The notes below the pieces were generated by a model. It was not told where the DNA came from. It saw only the letters and a list, made by a program, of their open reading frames with translations, and made no database searches. This document shows, piece by piece, positions 40,359 to 51,324 of a stretch of 64,000 nt of DNA. The DNA comes from Variovorax paradoxus B4 (GTDB lineage Bacteria; Pseudomonadota; Gammaproteobacteria; Burkholderiales; Burkholderiaceae_C). Made by a program: the position numbers and the translations under genes. The stretch spans positions 2,728,001 through 2,792,000 of the forward strand of contig NC_022247.1 of assembly GCF_000463015.1 (NCBI RefSeq), written 5' to 3'. How positions within the stretch are numbered: the first letter of the stretch is position 1; each line of letters begins with the position of its first letter.

Positions 40359-43300
40359 GTGACGCAGCCCGCACCTCAAGCCCTTCCCGTCGTAACCCTT
40401 TTCGAGGGCGGCAGCGCACTCAGCGATTTCCGCGCGCGGCAGCTGCTGCCAAAGCTGCAGGCGATCGAGCCGCGCATCGAGAGCATCAGCGCCCGTTTCG
40501 TGCACCTGGTGGTCACCGATGCGGCGCTCGGCGCGGCCGACCACGAGCGCTTCGCCGCGCTCCTGACCTACGGCGAGCCCTTCGAGGCCCCGGCCAAGGC
40601 GGGCACTTCGGTGGTCGTCACGCCCCGCCTGGGCACCGTTTCGCCCTGGGCTTCCAAGGCCACCGACATCGCCCACAACTGCGGCCTGGCGCTGCGACGG
40701 GTCGAGCGGGTCACCCAGTACCACCTGAAGCTCAAGGCCCCGCTGATCGGCAAGGCGCCCGTGCTCGAGGGCGACCTGCTGGCCGCCGTGGCCGTTCCGC
40801 TGCACGACCGCATGACCGAATCGGTGCTGGCCACGGTGGAGCAGGCCGCCAGCCTGTTCAGCGAGCTGCCGGCCCAGCCGATGGCGCAGGTCGATGTGCA
40901 GGGCGGCGGCCGCGCCGCGCTGGTGGCGGCCAACACGGGTTTCGGCCTGGCGCTGGCGGAAGACGAGATCGACTACCTGGTCGAAGCCTTCACCCGGCTC
41001 GGGCGCAACCCGAGCGACGTCGAGCTGATGATGTTCGCGCAGGCCAACAGCGAGCACTGCCGCCACAAGATCTTCAACGCCAGCTTCACCATCGATGGCG
41101 AGGCCCAGCCGCAAAGCCTGTTCTCGATGATCCGCCACACCGAGAAGCAGAACCCGCAGCACACGGTGATCGCCTATGCGGACAACGCCTCGGTGATGGA
41201 GGGCACGACGGTCGAGCGCTTCATTCCGGCTGCGGGCTCGCAGAGCTATCAAAAAGATAGCGCGCTGAGCCACGTGCTGATGAAGGTCGAGACGCACAAC
41301 CACCCGACCGCCATTTCCCCGTTTCCGGGTGCCTCGACCGGCGCGGGCGGCGAGATCCGCGACGAAGGCGCCACCGGCCGCGGCTCCAAGCCCAAGGCCG
41401 GCCTGACGGGCTTCACGGTGTCGAAGCTCTGGCCGGAAGAGGGCCACTACGGCAAGCCTGAGCACATTGCCAGCCCGCTGCAGATCATGACCGAGGGCCC
41501 GCTGGGCGGCGCCGCGTTCAACAACGAATTCGGCCGGCCCAACCTGCTGGGCTATTTCCGCGAATACGAGCAGACCGTGGCGAGCGACCTCGACATCGTG
41601 CAGCGCGGCTATCACAAGCCCATCATGATCGCGGGCGGCTTGGGGCAAATCGACGCCACGCAGACCAAGAAGATCCAGTTCCCGGCCGGCTCGCTGCTGA
41701 TCCAGCTCGGCGGCCCTGGCATGCGCATCGGCATGGGCGGCAGCGCCGCGAGTTCCATGGCCACGGGCGCCAACGCGGCCGAGCTCGACTTCGACTCGGT
41801 GCAGCGCGGCAACCCCGAAATCGAACGCCGTGCGCAGGAGGTCATCAACCACTGCTGGCAGCAGGGCGCGGCCAACCCGATCCTCGCGATCCACGACGTG
41901 GGCGCGGGCGGCCTGAGCAATGCCTTCCCCGAGTTGACCAACGACGCCGGCCGCGGCGCGCGCTTCGACCTGCGCGCCGTGCCGCTGGAGGAATCGGGCA
42001 TGGCGCCGAACGAGATCTGGTGCAACGAATGCCAGGAGCGCTATGTGCTGGCCATTGCGCCGGAATCGCTCGAACAGTTCAAGGCCTTCTGCGAGCGCGA
42101 GCGCTGCCCGTTCTCGGTGGTGGGTGTGGCGACCGAGGAGCGCCAGCTGCTGGTGGCCGACGAAGGCGCCGAGGTGCAGCCCGTCGAGATGCCGATGGAC
42201 GTGCTGCTCGGCAAGCCGCCCAAGATGCACCGCGACGTCAAGGCGCTGGCGCGCAGCTTCAAGCCGCTCGACCTCACGGGCGTCGACCTGCAGAAGGCCG
42301 CCATCGACGTGCTGTCGCACCCGACGGTGGCCTCCAAGCGCTTCCTGATCACCATCGGCGACCGCACCGTGGGCGGCCTGAGCCACCGCGACCAGATGGT
42401 CGGCCCCTGGCAGGTGCCGGTGGCCGATTGCGCCGTGACGCTGGCCGACTACAGGGGCTTCGCCGGCGAGGTGATGAGCATGGGCGAGCGCACGCCGCTG
42501 GCGGTGCTCGACGCGCCGGCCTCGGGCCGCATGGCCGTGGCCGAGGCCATCACCAACCTGCTGGCGGCGCCGATCGAGCTTTCGCGCGTGAAGCTCTCGG
42601 CCAACTGGATGGCCGCCTGCGGCGAGCCCGGCGAAGACGCCGCGCTGTACGAAACCGTCAAGGCCGTGGGCCTTGAGCTGTGTCCGGCGCTCGGCGTGTC
42701 GATTCCGGTCGGCAAGGATTCGCTGTCGATGCGCACGCAGTGGAAGGATGGGGACGAAGCCAGGAAGGTCACCTCGCCCGTGAGCCTGATCGTGACCGCC
42801 TTCGCCACGCTGGCCGACGTGCGCGGCACGCTCACGCCGCAGCTCGATGCCTCGGAGGCCGACACCACGCTGGTGCTGATCGACCTGGGCCGCGGCCAGC
42901 ACCGCATGGCCGGCAGCATCCTGGCGCAGACGCTGAACCAGAGCGGCGACACCGTGCCCGACCTCGACGACCCGGCGCAACTCGTCGCGCTGGTCAATGC
43001 CGTGAACGCGCTGCGCGCCGACGGCAAGATCCTGGCCATGCACGACCGCAGCGACGGCGGCCTGTTCGCCACCGCCTGCGAAATGGCCTTTGCGGGCCAC
43101 GTGGGCGTGGCGCTCAACGTCGACATGCTGGTCACCGAAGGCGACGGCATCTCCGACAGCCGCATGGAAACCGGCGACGCCAAGAACTGGGCGCAGCAGG
43201 TCAGCGCGCGGCGCGAGGAGCTCACGCTGAAGGCGCTGTTCAACGAAGAGCTCGGCATGGTGCTGCAGGTGCGCACCGAAGAGCGCAACGACGTGATGCA

Positions 43301-44381
43301 GGTGCTGCGCGCCCACGGCCTCAGCGCCCACAGCCACTTCGTCGGCAAGACGCGGCCCGCCAGCTCCACGATGGATGCCGGCAAGGGCAAACTCGAAGTC
43401 TGGCGCGATGCCAAGTCGGTGTTCAGCGCGACGCTGCAGGACCTGCACCAGGTGTGGGACTCGGTCAGCTGGAAGATCGCCCGCGAGCGTGACAACCCGG
43501 ACTGCGCCAATGCCGAGCACGCCGCGGCGGGCGAACCCGCCGATCCGGGCCTGCACTGGCATGTCTCGCCGCCGCTCGGCAAGGGCTGGGGTGAACTCGG
43601 CCCGGGGCTGCTGTCGTCGCGCCCCAAGGTTGCCATCCTGCGCGAGCAGGGCGTCAATTCGCATGTCGAGATGGCCTACGCGTTCACTGAAGCAGGCTTC
43701 GAAGCCTTCGACGTCCACATGACCGACCTGCAGGCGGGCAGGGCGGACCTCGCCGACTTCAAGGGGGTGGTGGCCTGCGGCGGCTTCAGCTACGGCGACA
43801 CGCTGGGCGCCGGCATCGGCTGGGCGCGCAGCATCACCTTCAACCCGAAGCTCGCCGAACAGTTCAAGGCCTTCTTCGGCCGCGAAGATACCTTCGGCCT
43901 GGGCGTGTGCAACGGCTGCCAGATGTTCGCCGAACTGGCCGACATCATTCCCGGCGCCGAGGCCTGGCCGCGTTTCACCACCAACCAGAGCGAGCGCTTC
44001 GAGGCGCGCCTGTCGATGGTCGAGGTGCTCGAATCGCCGAGCATCTTCTTTGCGGGCATGGCCGGCACGCGCCTGCCGATCGCAGTGGCGCACGGCGAGG
44101 GCTATGCCAACTTCAAGCACCGCGGCGACGCGGCCAAGGCCATTGCGGCGATGCGCTTCGTGGACAACCACGGCAACCCGACCGAGCAGTACCCGTTCAA
44201 TCCGAACGGCAGCGCGGGCGGCCTGACCTCGGTGACCACGCCCGACGGCCGCTTCACGGCCGTGATGCCGCACCCCGAGCGCGTGTTCCGCAACATCCAG
44301 ATGAGCTGGACCGGTGGCGACAAGAACGAACTGAGCCCGTGGATGCGCATCTGGCGCAATGCGCGCCGCTGGGTGGGCTGA
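40359..44381 (+). CDS. purL: Phosphoribosylformylglycinamidine synthase (large, single-chain)
   Basis: A 1340-residue large-type FGAM synthase, similar to the roughly 1295 residues in E. coli; it uses ATP and glutamine in purine synthesis. The synthetase core has [33 protein letters not shown] and [16 protein letters not shown]. The C-terminal glutaminase domain begins [21 protein letters not shown] and has the nucleophile cysteine in LGVCNGCQM. The start is GTG with no clear ribosome site; no better in-frame start exists before the conserved [17 protein letters not shown] short palindrome lies inside the gene at 41245. Confidence 0.96.
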   Translation: MTQPAPQALPVVTLFEGGSALSDFRARQLLPKLQAIEPRIESISARFVHLVVTDAALGAADHERFAALLTYGEPFEAPAKAGTSVVVTPRLGTVSPWASKATDIAHNCGLALRRVERVTQYHLKLKAPLIGKAPVLEGDLLAAVAVPLHDRMTESVLATVEQAASLFSELPAQPMAQVDVQGGGRAALVAANTGFGLALAEDEIDYLVEAFTRLGRNPSDVELMMFAQANSEHCRHKIFNASFTIDGEAQPQSLFSMIRHTEKQNPQHTVIAYADNASVMEGTTVERFIPAAGSQSYQKDSALSHVLMKVETHNHPTAISPFPGASTGAGGEIRDEGATGRGSKPKAGLTGFTVSKLWPEEGHYGKPEHIASPLQIMTEGPLGGAAFNNEFGRPNLLGYFREYEQTVASDLDIVQRGYHKPIMIAGGLGQIDATQTKKIQFPAGSLLIQLGGPGMRIGMGGSAASSMATGANAAELDFDSVQRGNPEIERRAQEVINHCWQQGAANPILAIHDVGAGGLSNAFPELTNDAGRGARFDLRAVPLEESGMAPNEIWCNECQERYVLAIAPESLEQFKAFCERERCPFSVVGVATEERQLLVADEGAEVQPVEMPMDVLLGKPPKMHRDVKALARSFKPLDLTGVDLQKAAIDVLSHPTVASKRFLITIGDRTVGGLSHRDQMVGPWQVPVADCAVTLADYRGFAGEVMSMGERTPLAVLDAPASGRMAVAEAITNLLAAPIELSRVKLSANWMAACGEPGEDAALYETVKAVGLELCPALGVSIPVGKDSLSMRTQWKDGDEARKVTSPVSLIVTAFATLADVRGTLTPQLDASEADTTLVLIDLGRGQHRMAGSILAQTLNQSGDTVPDLDDPAQLVALVNAVNALRADGKILAMHDRSDGGLFATACEMAFAGHVGVALNVDMLVTEGDGISDSRMETGDAKNWAQQVSARREELTLKALFNEELGMVLQVRTEERNDVMQVLRAHGLSAHSHFVGKTRPASSTMDAGKGKLEVWRDAKSVFSATLQDLHQVWDSVSWKIARERDNPDCANAEHAAAGEPADPGLHWHVSPPLGKGWGELGPGLLSSRPKVAILREQGVNSHVEMAYAFTEAGFEAFDVHMTDLQAGRADLADFKGVVACGGFSYGDTLGAGIGWARSITFNPKLAEQFKAFFGREDTFGLGVCNGCQMFAELADIIPGAEAWPRFTTNQSERFEARLSMVEVLESPSIFFAGMAGTRLPIAVAHGEGYANFKHRGDAAKAIAAMRFVDNHGNPTEQYPFNPNGSAGGLTSVTTPDGRFTAVMPHPERVFRNIQMSWTGGDKNELSPWMRIWRNARRWVG
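41245..41261. repeat. 17-bp AT-rich palindrome inside purL
   Basis: GCTATC, AAAAA, GATAGC forms a perfect 6-bp stem with 5-nt A loop. It encodes SYQKDSA in a variable loop just before the conserved [12 protein letters not shown] block, and its base composition is unlike the surrounding GC-rich codons. I recall similar short palindromes in other Comamonadaceae genes, but could not check this. Confidence 0.5.
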
Positions 44382-44400
44382 AAGAAAGAACCCGGAGATA

Positions 44401-44428
44401 AAAAAAGCGGCCCGCGGGCCGCTTTTTT
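44401..44428. terminator. Bidirectional terminator between purL and the PpiC-type gene
   Basis: A fully symmetric 28-bp palindrome: six A, GCGGCCCG and its complement ending in six T. It lies between the convergent stops at 44381 and 44453 and can act on both strands. Confidence 0.92.
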
Positions 44429-44452
44429 CATGGCGTGAAGAAAATCCGGGCC

Positions 44453-45238
44453 TTACTCGACCTTTGCCTTCGCGCGCAGCTCTTCCTGGTACTTCTGCAG
44501 GCGCTGCTGCTGCAGCTGCTGCGTGATCTGCGGCTGCACTTCTTCCAGCTTCGGCAGCTGCGCCTGGCGGATGTCGTCGACGCGGATGATGTGGTAGCCG
44601 AACTGCGTCTTGACGGGGGCTGCCGTGGTCTCGCCCTTCTTGAGCTTGATCATCGCTTCGGAGAACTCGGGCACGAAGCTCGCGGGGTTGGCCCAGTCGA
44701 GATCGCCGCCGTTGGCGCCCGATCCCGGGTCCTTGCTCTGCTTCTTGGCGATGTCCTCGAACTTGGTGCCCTTCTTCAGGTCGGCCATGATCTTCTTGGC
44801 CTGGTCTTCGGTCTCGACCAGGATGTGGCGTGCCTTGTATTCCTTGCCGCCATTGGCCGCCACGAACTTGTCGTACTCGGCCTTCACGTCGGCGTCCGAG
44901 ACCGGGCTGGTCTTGCGGTAGTTCTCGAACAGCGCGCGGATCAGGATGGCCTGGCGGGCGAGTTCGAGCTGGTTCCTGTAGTCGTCGGTGGCGTCCAGGC
45001 CCTGCTTCTGCGCTTCCTGCATGAACACTTCGCGTGCGACGATTTCCTCGCGCAGCTGGCCCTGCATTTCCGGCGTGACCGGCCGGCCGGCTGCCGCCAG
45101 CTGCTGGGCCAGCACGTCCATGCGCGCCTTGGGCACGGGCTTGCCGTTGACGATGGCTGCGTTCTGCGCCACTGCCGCCAGAGGAATCGCACCGAGCAGC
45201 GCTGCGGCCGCGACGGCCTGCAAGAGTTGTTTTTTCAT
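44453..45238 (-). CDS. Periplasmic peptidyl-prolyl isomerase, parvulin (SurA/PpiC-like)
   Basis: A 261-residue exported parvulin. Signal peptide MKKQLLQAVAAAALLGAIPLAAVA, then a SurA-N-like helical region (NAAIVNGKPVPKARMDVLAQQL), then one rotamase domain with YKARHILVETEDQAKKIMADLKKG, DPGSGANGGDLDWA and TQFGYHIIRVDD. It should assist folding of outer-membrane or periplasmic proteins. Start ATG 45238 marks the signal peptide; a longer open frame upstream has no support. It is 163 bp downstream of bolA on the same strand and ends in a strong terminator. Confidence 0.93.
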   Translation of the reverse strand: MKKQLLQAVAAAALLGAIPLAAVAQNAAIVNGKPVPKARMDVLAQQLAAAGRPVTPEMQGQLREEIVAREVFMQEAQKQGLDATDDYRNQLELARQAILIRALFENYRKTSPVSDADVKAEYDKFVAANGGKEYKARHILVETEDQAKKIMADLKKGTKFEDIAKKQSKDPGSGANGGDLDWANPASFVPEFSEAMIKLKKGETTAAPVKTQFGYHIIRVDDIRQAQLPKLEEVQPQITQQLQQQRLQKYQEELRAKAKVE

Positions 45239-45401
45239 GGAATGAATATCAGGCTGGAGGGGAAATGCGCGTGTAGGAAAAAGCGCGTGAAAAAAAGCGG
45301 ACGAGACGAAGGAAGGGCGAGAAATGGAAGATCGGGTCGGGCCGCCGCGGCCGTCATGCCCTGTTTTTGGCAGATCGGCGGCGTGCCGGCAATCGAACGA
45401 C

Positions 45402-45683
45402 TCAGAGCACCTCGATGGCGATGGCGTGCAGACCCTGTGCGATAAAAACTTGGAGGGCATCATACACAAGGCGATGGCGCGCCACGCGGGGCTTCCCTTC
45501 GAACAGTGGGGAAGCGATGCGAACCCGGAAATGGGTGCCCCGGCCCTCGGCGTTGGCACCGGTATGGCCCGCGTGGGCGCCGCTTTCGTCGATCACCTCG
45601 AGCGTGGTCGGCTGGAGCGCCTGGCGCAGCGCCGCTTCGAGGTCGCGCGCAGTCGGCAGGGGGTGGCTCAAGGCAGCACTCAT
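45402..45683 (-). CDS. bolA: BolA-family protein
   Basis: A 93-residue BolA protein, which binds monothiol glutaredoxins and iron-sulfur clusters or acts as a DNA-binding stress regulator. Family blocks are [15 protein letters not shown] and [28 protein letters not shown], ending HAIAIEVL. The conserved histidine is in RHRLVYDAL. Start ATG 45683 overlaps the yciB stop by 4 nt, so translation is probably coupled. Confidence 0.93.
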   Translation of the reverse strand: MSAALSHPLPTARDLEAALRQALQPTTLEVIDESGAHAGHTGANAEGRGTHFRVRIASPLFEGKPRVARHRLVYDALQVFIAQGLHAIAIEVL

Positions 45684-46222
45684 GATGCGGGCTTGTCGTC
45701 GCCCTTGAGGTGCGGCGAGATGTAGAGGCCCTGCGCCACCAGGAACACGATCGGGAACACGTAGCCCCAGAGCTTGAAGTTGACCCATGCCTCGGTGGTG
45801 AAGTACGCCGCCACGTAGCCGTTGATGGCCGCCATGAAGAGGCAATAGCCGATCCACGCCACGTTGAGGCGGCCCCAGATGCGGTCCGGCAGCTGGAGCT
45901 GCGAGCCCAGCAGCATCTTGAGGAAGTTCTTCTTCAGCGCCCACAGCGCCACCGCCAGGGCAATGGCCATGGCGCCGTAGAGAACCGTGGGTTTCCACTT
46001 GATGAAGCGGTCGTCGTGCAGCACCAGCGTGAGCGTGCCGAAAAGCAGAATGAGCACCAGCGTGGCTTTCTGCATGGCCTGCAGCTTGCGGTCCAACGCG
46101 TAGATGATGCCCATCTGCAGCACGGTGGCGGCCATCAGCACGCCGGTGGCGGTGTAGATGTCGGCCAGCTTGTAGGCGCCGAAGAACAGCAGGATCGGAA
46201 AGAAGTCGAGGATCAGTTTCAT
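45680..46222 (-). CDS. yciB: Inner-membrane septation protein YciB (IspZ family)
   Basis: A 180-residue polytopic membrane protein with about five hydrophobic helices, starting [27 protein letters not shown], the strongly conserved YciB N-terminus. [34 protein letters not shown] is also characteristic. It influences envelope integrity and septation. Overlaps of 4 nt link it to msrB upstream and bolA downstream. Confidence 0.95.
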   Translation of the reverse strand: MKLILDFFPILLFFGAYKLADIYTATGVLMAATVLQMGIIYALDRKLQAMQKATLVLILLFGTLTLVLHDDRFIKWKPTVLYGAMAIALAVALWALKKNFLKMLLGSQLQLPDRIWGRLNVAWIGYCLFMAAINGYVAAYFTTEAWVNFKLWGYVFPIVFLVAQGLYISPHLKGDDKPAS

Positions 46223-46629
46223 TTTTTCTTGAAGTCGAGCGAGGCCGAGTTCATGCAGTAGCGCAGGCCGGTTTCGGTGGGGCCGTCGGGAAACACGTGG
46301 CCCAGGTGGGCGCCGCAATTGGCGCAGACGTTTTCGGTGCGCACCATGCCGTGCGAGCGGTCGACGATGTTCCTGATGGCGCCCGGTACGGCCTCTTCGG
46401 AGAAGCTGGGCCAGCCGCAGCCCGCGTCGAACTTGGTGCCCGATTCGAACAGCTTCGCGCCGCAGCAGATGCAGTGGTAGGTGCCGTCATCCCAGTGCGC
46501 CTCGTACTTGCCGGTGAAGGGCCGTTCGGTGGCCGCGTGGCGCGTGACCTCGAAGGCCACGGGCTCGGCGCCTTTTTCGGCAAGCAGGGCTTTCCATTCG
46601 GCGTCGGTTTTCTCTACGGGAGTGGTCAT
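46219..46629 (-). CDS. msrB: Peptide-methionine (R)-S-oxide reductase MsrB
   Basis: A 136-residue methionine sulfoxide reductase. The zinc is bound by cysteine pairs at C53/C56 (YHCICCG) and C102/C105 (VCANCG). The catalytic C125 is in RYCMNSASL and a possible resolving C71 in GCGWPSF. It repairs R-sulfoxides in oxidised proteins, in the cytoplasm since no signal peptide is seen. Overlaps by 4 nt with selO (upstream) and yciB (downstream). Confidence 0.96.
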   Translation of the reverse strand: MTTPVEKTDAEWKALLAEKGAEPVAFEVTRHAATERPFTGKYEAHWDDGTYHCICCGAKLFESGTKFDAGCGWPSFSEEAVPGAIRNIVDRSHGMVRTENVCANCGAHLGHVFPDGPTETGLRYCMNSASLDFKKK

Positions 46630-48107
46630 GATGAGCAGCTGATTTCGATCGTGGAGGCCCAGTCGGGCGGGAACCCGGCATAGGCTTCGGCGCCGGGATG
46701 TTCTTCAAATGGGGTTTCGAGCAGGGCCAACAAGGTTGCCACACCCGAGAAGTCCTTCTGGCTCGCCGCTTCGATGGCCTGCTGGCCCAGGTGGTTCCGC
46801 AACACGTACTTCGGATTCGATTTGAGCATCAGGGCCGCGGCTTCCGGACGCGGCGCCTGCGCATGCCGCTGCGAAAAGGATAGCAGCCAGGCATCGAAGC
46901 CCGCCCGGTCCAGGAACAGGTCGCGCACCGGCTCGGCGTGGCCGTCGGCCATGTGCGGCGAAAGGCGGCGCCAGAAGATGGTGTAGTCGACCTTTTCGGC
47001 GGCCAGCAGCTTCAGCACGCCCTCGATGAGCGCGCGATCGCCTTCGGCCGGCTCCGCGAGCCCGAGCTTGGCGCGCATGCGGGCCTCGAATTCGCGCGGG
47101 AACACCGTCTTGTAGGACTCCAGCGCGGCGACGGCGATTTCCTGGTCGCCGATCAGCGGCAGGAGCGCCTGCGCCAGGCAGAACAGGTTCCAGTAGGCCA
47201 CGTTGGGCTGCTGGTTGAAGGCATAGCGGCCGCTGGCGTCGCTGTGGTTGCAGATGTGGCGCGGATCGAAGCCGTCCAGGAACTGGAACGGCCCGTAGTC
47301 GATGGTGAGCCCGAGGATGCTCATGTTGTCGGTGTTCATGACCCCATGGCAGAAGCCCACGGCCTGCCACTGCGCGAGCAGGGCGGCGGTGCGCTCGCTC
47401 ACGGCTTCCAGGAAGGCTGCATAGGCATTGCCGTTGAAGCGATCGGTGGTGCGGCAGGCCGGGTAGTAGCGGTCGATGACGTAGTCGGCCAGCGCGCGCA
47501 GTTCGGTGTCGCGCTGGTTGGCGGCAAAGTGCTCGAAGTGGCCGAAGCGGATGAAGCTGGGCGCCACGCGGGTCACGACGGCAGCGGATTCGGGCACTTC
47601 GCGGTACACGGGGGCGTCCGAGCCCGTGACGCAGAGCGCGCGGGTGGTCGGAATGCCAAGGCCGTGCATGGCCTCGCTGCAGAGGAATTCGCGGATGCTG
47701 GAGCGCAGCACGGCGCGGCCGTCGGCGCCGCGCGAGTAGGGCGTGCGGCCCGCGCCCTTGAGCTGCACTTCGAGGCCGCCCTCGGTTTCGCCGAGCATGA
47801 TGGCGCGGCCGTCGCCGAGCTGGCCGGCCCAGACGCCGAACTGGTGGCCGCTGTACACGGTGGCGAAGGGCTGCGTGCCGGCCACGGTCAGGTTGCCGGT
47901 CAAGGCCGACAGCGTGCCGTCCGATTGCCGCCAATCGGCCGGCAAGCCGAGCATCCGGGCCGTCGCCTCGCTATGGCCCACCCAGTAGGGATCGGGCAGG
48001 GGCGTTGGCCGCAGTTGGGTGAGAAAAGCGGGGCCCAGCGCCCCGAAACCGGGTTTCCAGCGCAATCCCAGGTCCGCGGCGGCCGTGTCTTCAGCAAGCA
48101 AGCTCAT
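46626..48107 (-). CDS. selO: Protein adenylyltransferase SelO (YdiU/UPF0061)
   Basis: A 493-residue pseudokinase-fold enzyme that AMPylates protein Ser/Thr/Tyr residues, affecting redox homeostasis. Conserved blocks are [40 protein letters not shown], and [22 protein letters not shown] containing the catalytic Asn and Asp. The length fits the E. coli protein (478). The bacterial version has no selenocysteine. Its stop overlaps the msrB start by 4 nt, making selO the first gene of a coupled set. Confidence 0.95.
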   Translation of the reverse strand: MSLLAEDTAAADLGLRWKPGFGALGPAFLTQLRPTPLPDPYWVGHSEATARMLGLPADWRQSDGTLSALTGNLTVAGTQPFATVYSGHQFGVWAGQLGDGRAIMLGETEGGLEVQLKGAGRTPYSRGADGRAVLRSSIREFLCSEAMHGLGIPTTRALCVTGSDAPVYREVPESAAVVTRVAPSFIRFGHFEHFAANQRDTELRALADYVIDRYYPACRTTDRFNGNAYAAFLEAVSERTAALLAQWQAVGFCHGVMNTDNMSILGLTIDYGPFQFLDGFDPRHICNHSDASGRYAFNQQPNVAYWNLFCLAQALLPLIGDQEIAVAALESYKTVFPREFEARMRAKLGLAEPAEGDRALIEGVLKLLAAEKVDYTIFWRRLSPHMADGHAEPVRDLFLDRAGFDAWLLSFSQRHAQAPRPEAAALMLKSNPKYVLRNHLGQQAIEAASQKDFSGVATLLALLETPFEEHPGAEAYAGFPPDWASTIEISCSS

Positions 48108-48182
48108 GCCCGGATTGTCCGGCAGAGCGCGAGACCCCTTGCGGCGCGGGCCATCGGGGACTCAAACGCCGCTCGAAGCTCC

Positions 48183-49259
48183 TCAATGGGCGAGCGCCGG
48201 CGTGTCCCAGATCCGCGCCCGGTACTGGGCGGGCGGCAGCCCGAACCAGCGCTTGCAGGCCCGGAAGAAGTTGCTGCTGTCGACAAAGCCGAGCATGTCG
48301 GCGACGTCGGTGAGCGTGTGCCGGTCTTCCGCCAGGTACTGCTGCGCCAGTTCGCGGCGGGTGCGGTCGAGCAGCGACTGGAACGACACCGATTCCTCCT
48401 GCAGCCGCCGCTGCAGCGTGCGCTCCGCGAGGCCGAGGCCGGCGGCCACGTCCTGCCGGCGCGGTTCGCCTTGCGGCAGCCGCCGCGCGATTTCGGCGCA
48501 CACCAGGGTGCTGGTGGTGGTCTGGCCCAGCAGGTTCAGCTGGTCGTCCAGCAGGTGCTCCTGCATCTCGCCGAGCGCCGGGTGGTGGGTGGGCAGCGGC
48601 ATGGCCATGTCCGCCGCCGACAGCAGCAGGCGGTTGGCCGGCGCGTTGTAGCGGATGGCGCAGCCGAAGGCCTCGCGGTGCAGCCGGTCGTTGGCCGGCG
48701 GCGGATAGACGAACTCCAGGGCCAGCGGCTGCAGCTCGCGCCGCGTGAGCCACTGGCACTGCATGAAGACGGTCAGCAGGGCGTATTCGACGCGCTGGCG
48801 CGGAATCGGGAGGCTGCCGCCGGTGTGCTCCATCACCATCCAGCAGCCGCGCGCCTCGCGCTGCAGCGAGAAAGCGGTCGCGTCCGAGATCACCGCCATG
48901 TAGCGCGTGAGCCGGGTGAGCGCCGCGCCCAGGTCTGCACTGCAGGCCATGGCGTGGCCGACCGTGCCCAGCTTGCTGTGCGTGGCGGCCAGGTCGCGGT
49001 GCAGGCCCAGCGTGGACTTGTCGGCGCGCGCCACCGCAAGCTGCCAGAGCACCGAGATCTCGTCGACCGGCACGCGCGCGTTCTGGCGGTGCAGCGAATC
49101 AGGATCGAAACCGGCGTCGCGCAGCAGCGAAGGCACGTCGAGCCCTTCGGCTTCGAACATGGAGAGCACGCCTTCGAGCCAGGCGGCAGAGCTGGTCCGA
49201 AGCTCCGGCTGCTGCGCGCAGCCGGGCCGTCGTTGCGGTCGGCGCTGGGCGTGCGGCAT
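48183..49259 (-). CDS. AraC-family transcriptional regulator (OruR-like architecture)
   Basis: A 358-residue regulator. The N-terminal domain (about residues 30-220) is of the arabinose-binding-like type seen in OruR/ArgR-like AraC proteins. The C-terminal AraC helix-turn-helix pair includes LAERTLQRRLQEESVSFQSLLDRTRRELAQQYL and LTDVADMLGFVDSSNFFRACKRWFGLPPAQYR. The start was set at 49259 because AGGAG lies 6 nt before it; upstream in-frame starts lack such a site. It is divergent from the esterase at 49409 and may regulate it. Confidence 0.88.
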   Translation of the reverse strand: MPHAQRRPQRRPGCAQQPELRTSSAAWLEGVLSMFEAEGLDVPSLLRDAGFDPDSLHRQNARVPVDEISVLWQLAVARADKSTLGLHRDLAATHSKLGTVGHAMACSADLGAALTRLTRYMAVISDATAFSLQREARGCWMVMEHTGGSLPIPRQRVEYALLTVFMQCQWLTRRELQPLALEFVYPPPANDRLHREAFGCAIRYNAPANRLLLSAADMAMPLPTHHPALGEMQEHLLDDQLNLLGQTTTSTLVCAEIARRLPQGEPRRQDVAAGLGLAERTLQRRLQEESVSFQSLLDRTRRELAQQYLAEDRHTLTDVADMLGFVDSSNFFRACKRWFGLPPAQYRARIWDTPALAH

Positions 49260-49408
49260 GGAGGCTCCTGAAGTCATTGATTTGGCGCGCTTGCGATAGC
49301 GAAGGAAACGGCGTGCGTTCCTAGAATTTTTTACGGGTTCGGCGGGCCGGAGTATGGCCACCGGACACGGAGGCAGGAATTCCGATTAACCCGGTGTGGA
49401 GACAAATA

Positions 49409-51256
49409 ATGAATACGGCACTGACAGCAGCGGTACAGGCACGGCCAGAGAACCAGGGTGCAGCAAGAACGGCAGCGGCAGCGCGGACGCTGGCCGTGAC
49501 GGCCTGCCTGGCCCTCGCGGCCTGCGGTGGTGGTTCTTCGGGCTCGTCGTTCCCGTTCCTGCCGGTCCTCCCGCCCGCGCCGCCGCCACCGGCCGCACCG
49601 CCCCCGGCTGCCGACGGCCCCATGGTGCGCCAAACCGTGGCCGGCAAGATCGAAGGCGTGGACGACAGCGCCAATTCGGGCACATGGTTCTGGAAGGGCG
49701 TTCCTTTCGCGCAGCCGCCGGCCGGCGCGTTGCGCTGGCGCGCGCCGGTGGAGCCCGAGGCGTGGAGCGGCATCCGCCCGGCCATGAAGTTCGGCAACGC
49801 CTGCCTACAGATCGGCCGCCTCTTCGGCCCCGGCGCCAACAACACCTACGACGCGACCATCGGCACCATGCTGGGCAAGCCGGTCGGCAGCGAGGACTGC
49901 CTGTTCGTCAACATCTGGCGTCCCGCCACCGGCGAGCAGAACCTGCCCGTGCTGCTGTTCGTGCATGGCGGCAGCAATATTTCGGGCTACACGGCTGATC
50001 CGCTCTACGACGGCGCCCGGCTCGCGAAGGCCGCCAACGCGGTGGTCATCACCGCCAGCTATCGCCTGGGCATCCTGGGCTTCCTGAACATGCCGCAGCT
50101 GCGCCCGGGCGGCACCGCGGGCGACGACTCGGGCAACTTCGCGCTGCTCGACAACATGGCGGCGCTGCGCTTCATCCGGAACAACGTCGCGAACTTCGGC
50201 GGCGATCCGGGCAATGTCACGCTGTCGGGCGAATCGGCCGGTGCCACCAACCTGCTGGCGGTGATGACCTCGCCGATGGCCAAGGGGCTGTTCCACAAGG
50301 CCTTCGAGATGAGCGGCGGGATTTCGCTCGCGACCAACCTGCCGCCGGGGACGTTGCCTACGCTGGTCCCGGCATCCGTCTCGCTTGCGCAGGGCCAGTC
50401 GATCCTCGAGAAGCTGCTCGTGGCCGATGGCACCGCCGCCGACGCGGCCGCCGCCAAGGCCTACATCGGCATGCGCACGCCGGCGCAGATTGCCGAATAC
50501 CTGCGCGCCCAGGAGGGTGGTGCGATGCTGGCCACGGTGGTCGCCAATGGCCTGGGCAGCGTCGCGCCCATTCCCGACGGCACGGTGCTGCCTGTCGATC
50601 CGATCGGCGCGATCGCCGCCGACAACTACGTCAAGGTGCCGATGCTCGCAGGCAACACGCGCGACGAGGGCAAGCTCTTTGCGTCGCTGCTGGGAACCAT
50701 CGGCTTCCCGAAGCCGGGCTGGATCGTCACCGATGCCCAGCGCTTCTCGATGATGTTCGACTTCGATCCCGACGCAGCCCCCACGCTCGCGGTGGCCGAC
50801 ATCATCGATCCGTTCTACCTTCCGGTAGACACGCCCGGCACGGGCTACAACGCGGCGACCGCCGTCATCACGAAGGGGCTCTTCGAGGCCAACCGCGACA
50901 ACCTGCTGAACACGATGAAGACGCGTCAGTCGAACATCTGGCACTACCGCCTCGACTGGGCGCAGGAGCCGACGCCGTGGAACGACGTGTACGGGGCCGC
51001 GCATGCGTTCGACCTGCCGTTCGTGTTCGGCAACTTCGGCGGCGCGCTGCTCAGCAACGTGATGGGCGGCAAGGTCAACCAGCCGGGCCGGCTCGCCCTG
51101 TCCAACGCCGTCATGGCCAGTGTCGGGGCCTTCATGCGCAAGGGCGACCCGAACACGCCCGAACTTGGTGCAACCTGGGCGACATGGCCGTCGCAGCTGC
51201 GGCTCGACGCCACGCCCTCCGCGGCCGTGATCACGCCGGTGCAGGCCGTCCCTTGA
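49409..51256 (+). CDS. Type-B carboxylesterase lipoprotein
   Basis: A 615-residue predicted lipoprotein esterase. The signal region ends in lipobox LAAC followed by glycines and serines, then a Pro/Ala-rich linker. The carboxylesterase domain has WKGVPFAQPPAGALRWRAP, SEDCLFVNIWRP, oxyanion loop FVHGGSN, and nucleophile serine in the GESAG motif (VTLSGESAGATN). It is thus an envelope-anchored ester hydrolase of unknown substrate. Divergent from the AraC regulator, co-directional with the acyl-CoA synthetase 130 bp downstream. Confidence 0.9.
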   Translation: MNTALTAAVQARPENQGAARTAAAARTLAVTACLALAACGGGSSGSSFPFLPVLPPAPPPPAAPPPAADGPMVRQTVAGKIEGVDDSANSGTWFWKGVPFAQPPAGALRWRAPVEPEAWSGIRPAMKFGNACLQIGRLFGPGANNTYDATIGTMLGKPVGSEDCLFVNIWRPATGEQNLPVLLFVHGGSNISGYTADPLYDGARLAKAANAVVITASYRLGILGFLNMPQLRPGGTAGDDSGNFALLDNMAALRFIRNNVANFGGDPGNVTLSGESAGATNLLAVMTSPMAKGLFHKAFEMSGGISLATNLPPGTLPTLVPASVSLAQGQSILEKLLVADGTAADAAAAKAYIGMRTPAQIAEYLRAQEGGAMLATVVANGLGSVAPIPDGTVLPVDPIGAIAADNYVKVPMLAGNTRDEGKLFASLLGTIGFPKPGWIVTDAQRFSMMFDFDPDAAPTLAVADIIDPFYLPVDTPGTGYNAATAVITKGLFEANRDNLLNTMKTRQSNIWHYRLDWAQEPTPWNDVYGAAHAFDLPFVFGNFGGALLSNVMGGKVNQPGRLALSNAVMASVGAFMRKGDPNTPELGATWATWPSQLRLDATPSAAVITPVQAVP

Positions 51257-51324
51257 TCAGGTGCACCAATGAGCCGCTGCGTTCAATCCGGCAGTGCGGG
51301 TTTGTGTCATTGTGGAAGTGGCCG

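Noticed and set aside
40275..44273. A long open frame of about 1330 codons antisense to purL.
   Set aside because: purL is unambiguous on the plus strand; the antisense frame shows no domain pattern and is His/Arg/Gly/Ala-rich.
46868..46890. A GCTGC...GCAGC pair in selO that resembles the purL palindrome.
   Set aside because: The stem is short with a 10-nt loop, and the encoded [10 protein letters not shown] looks like native SelO sequence, so it is not counted as another copy.
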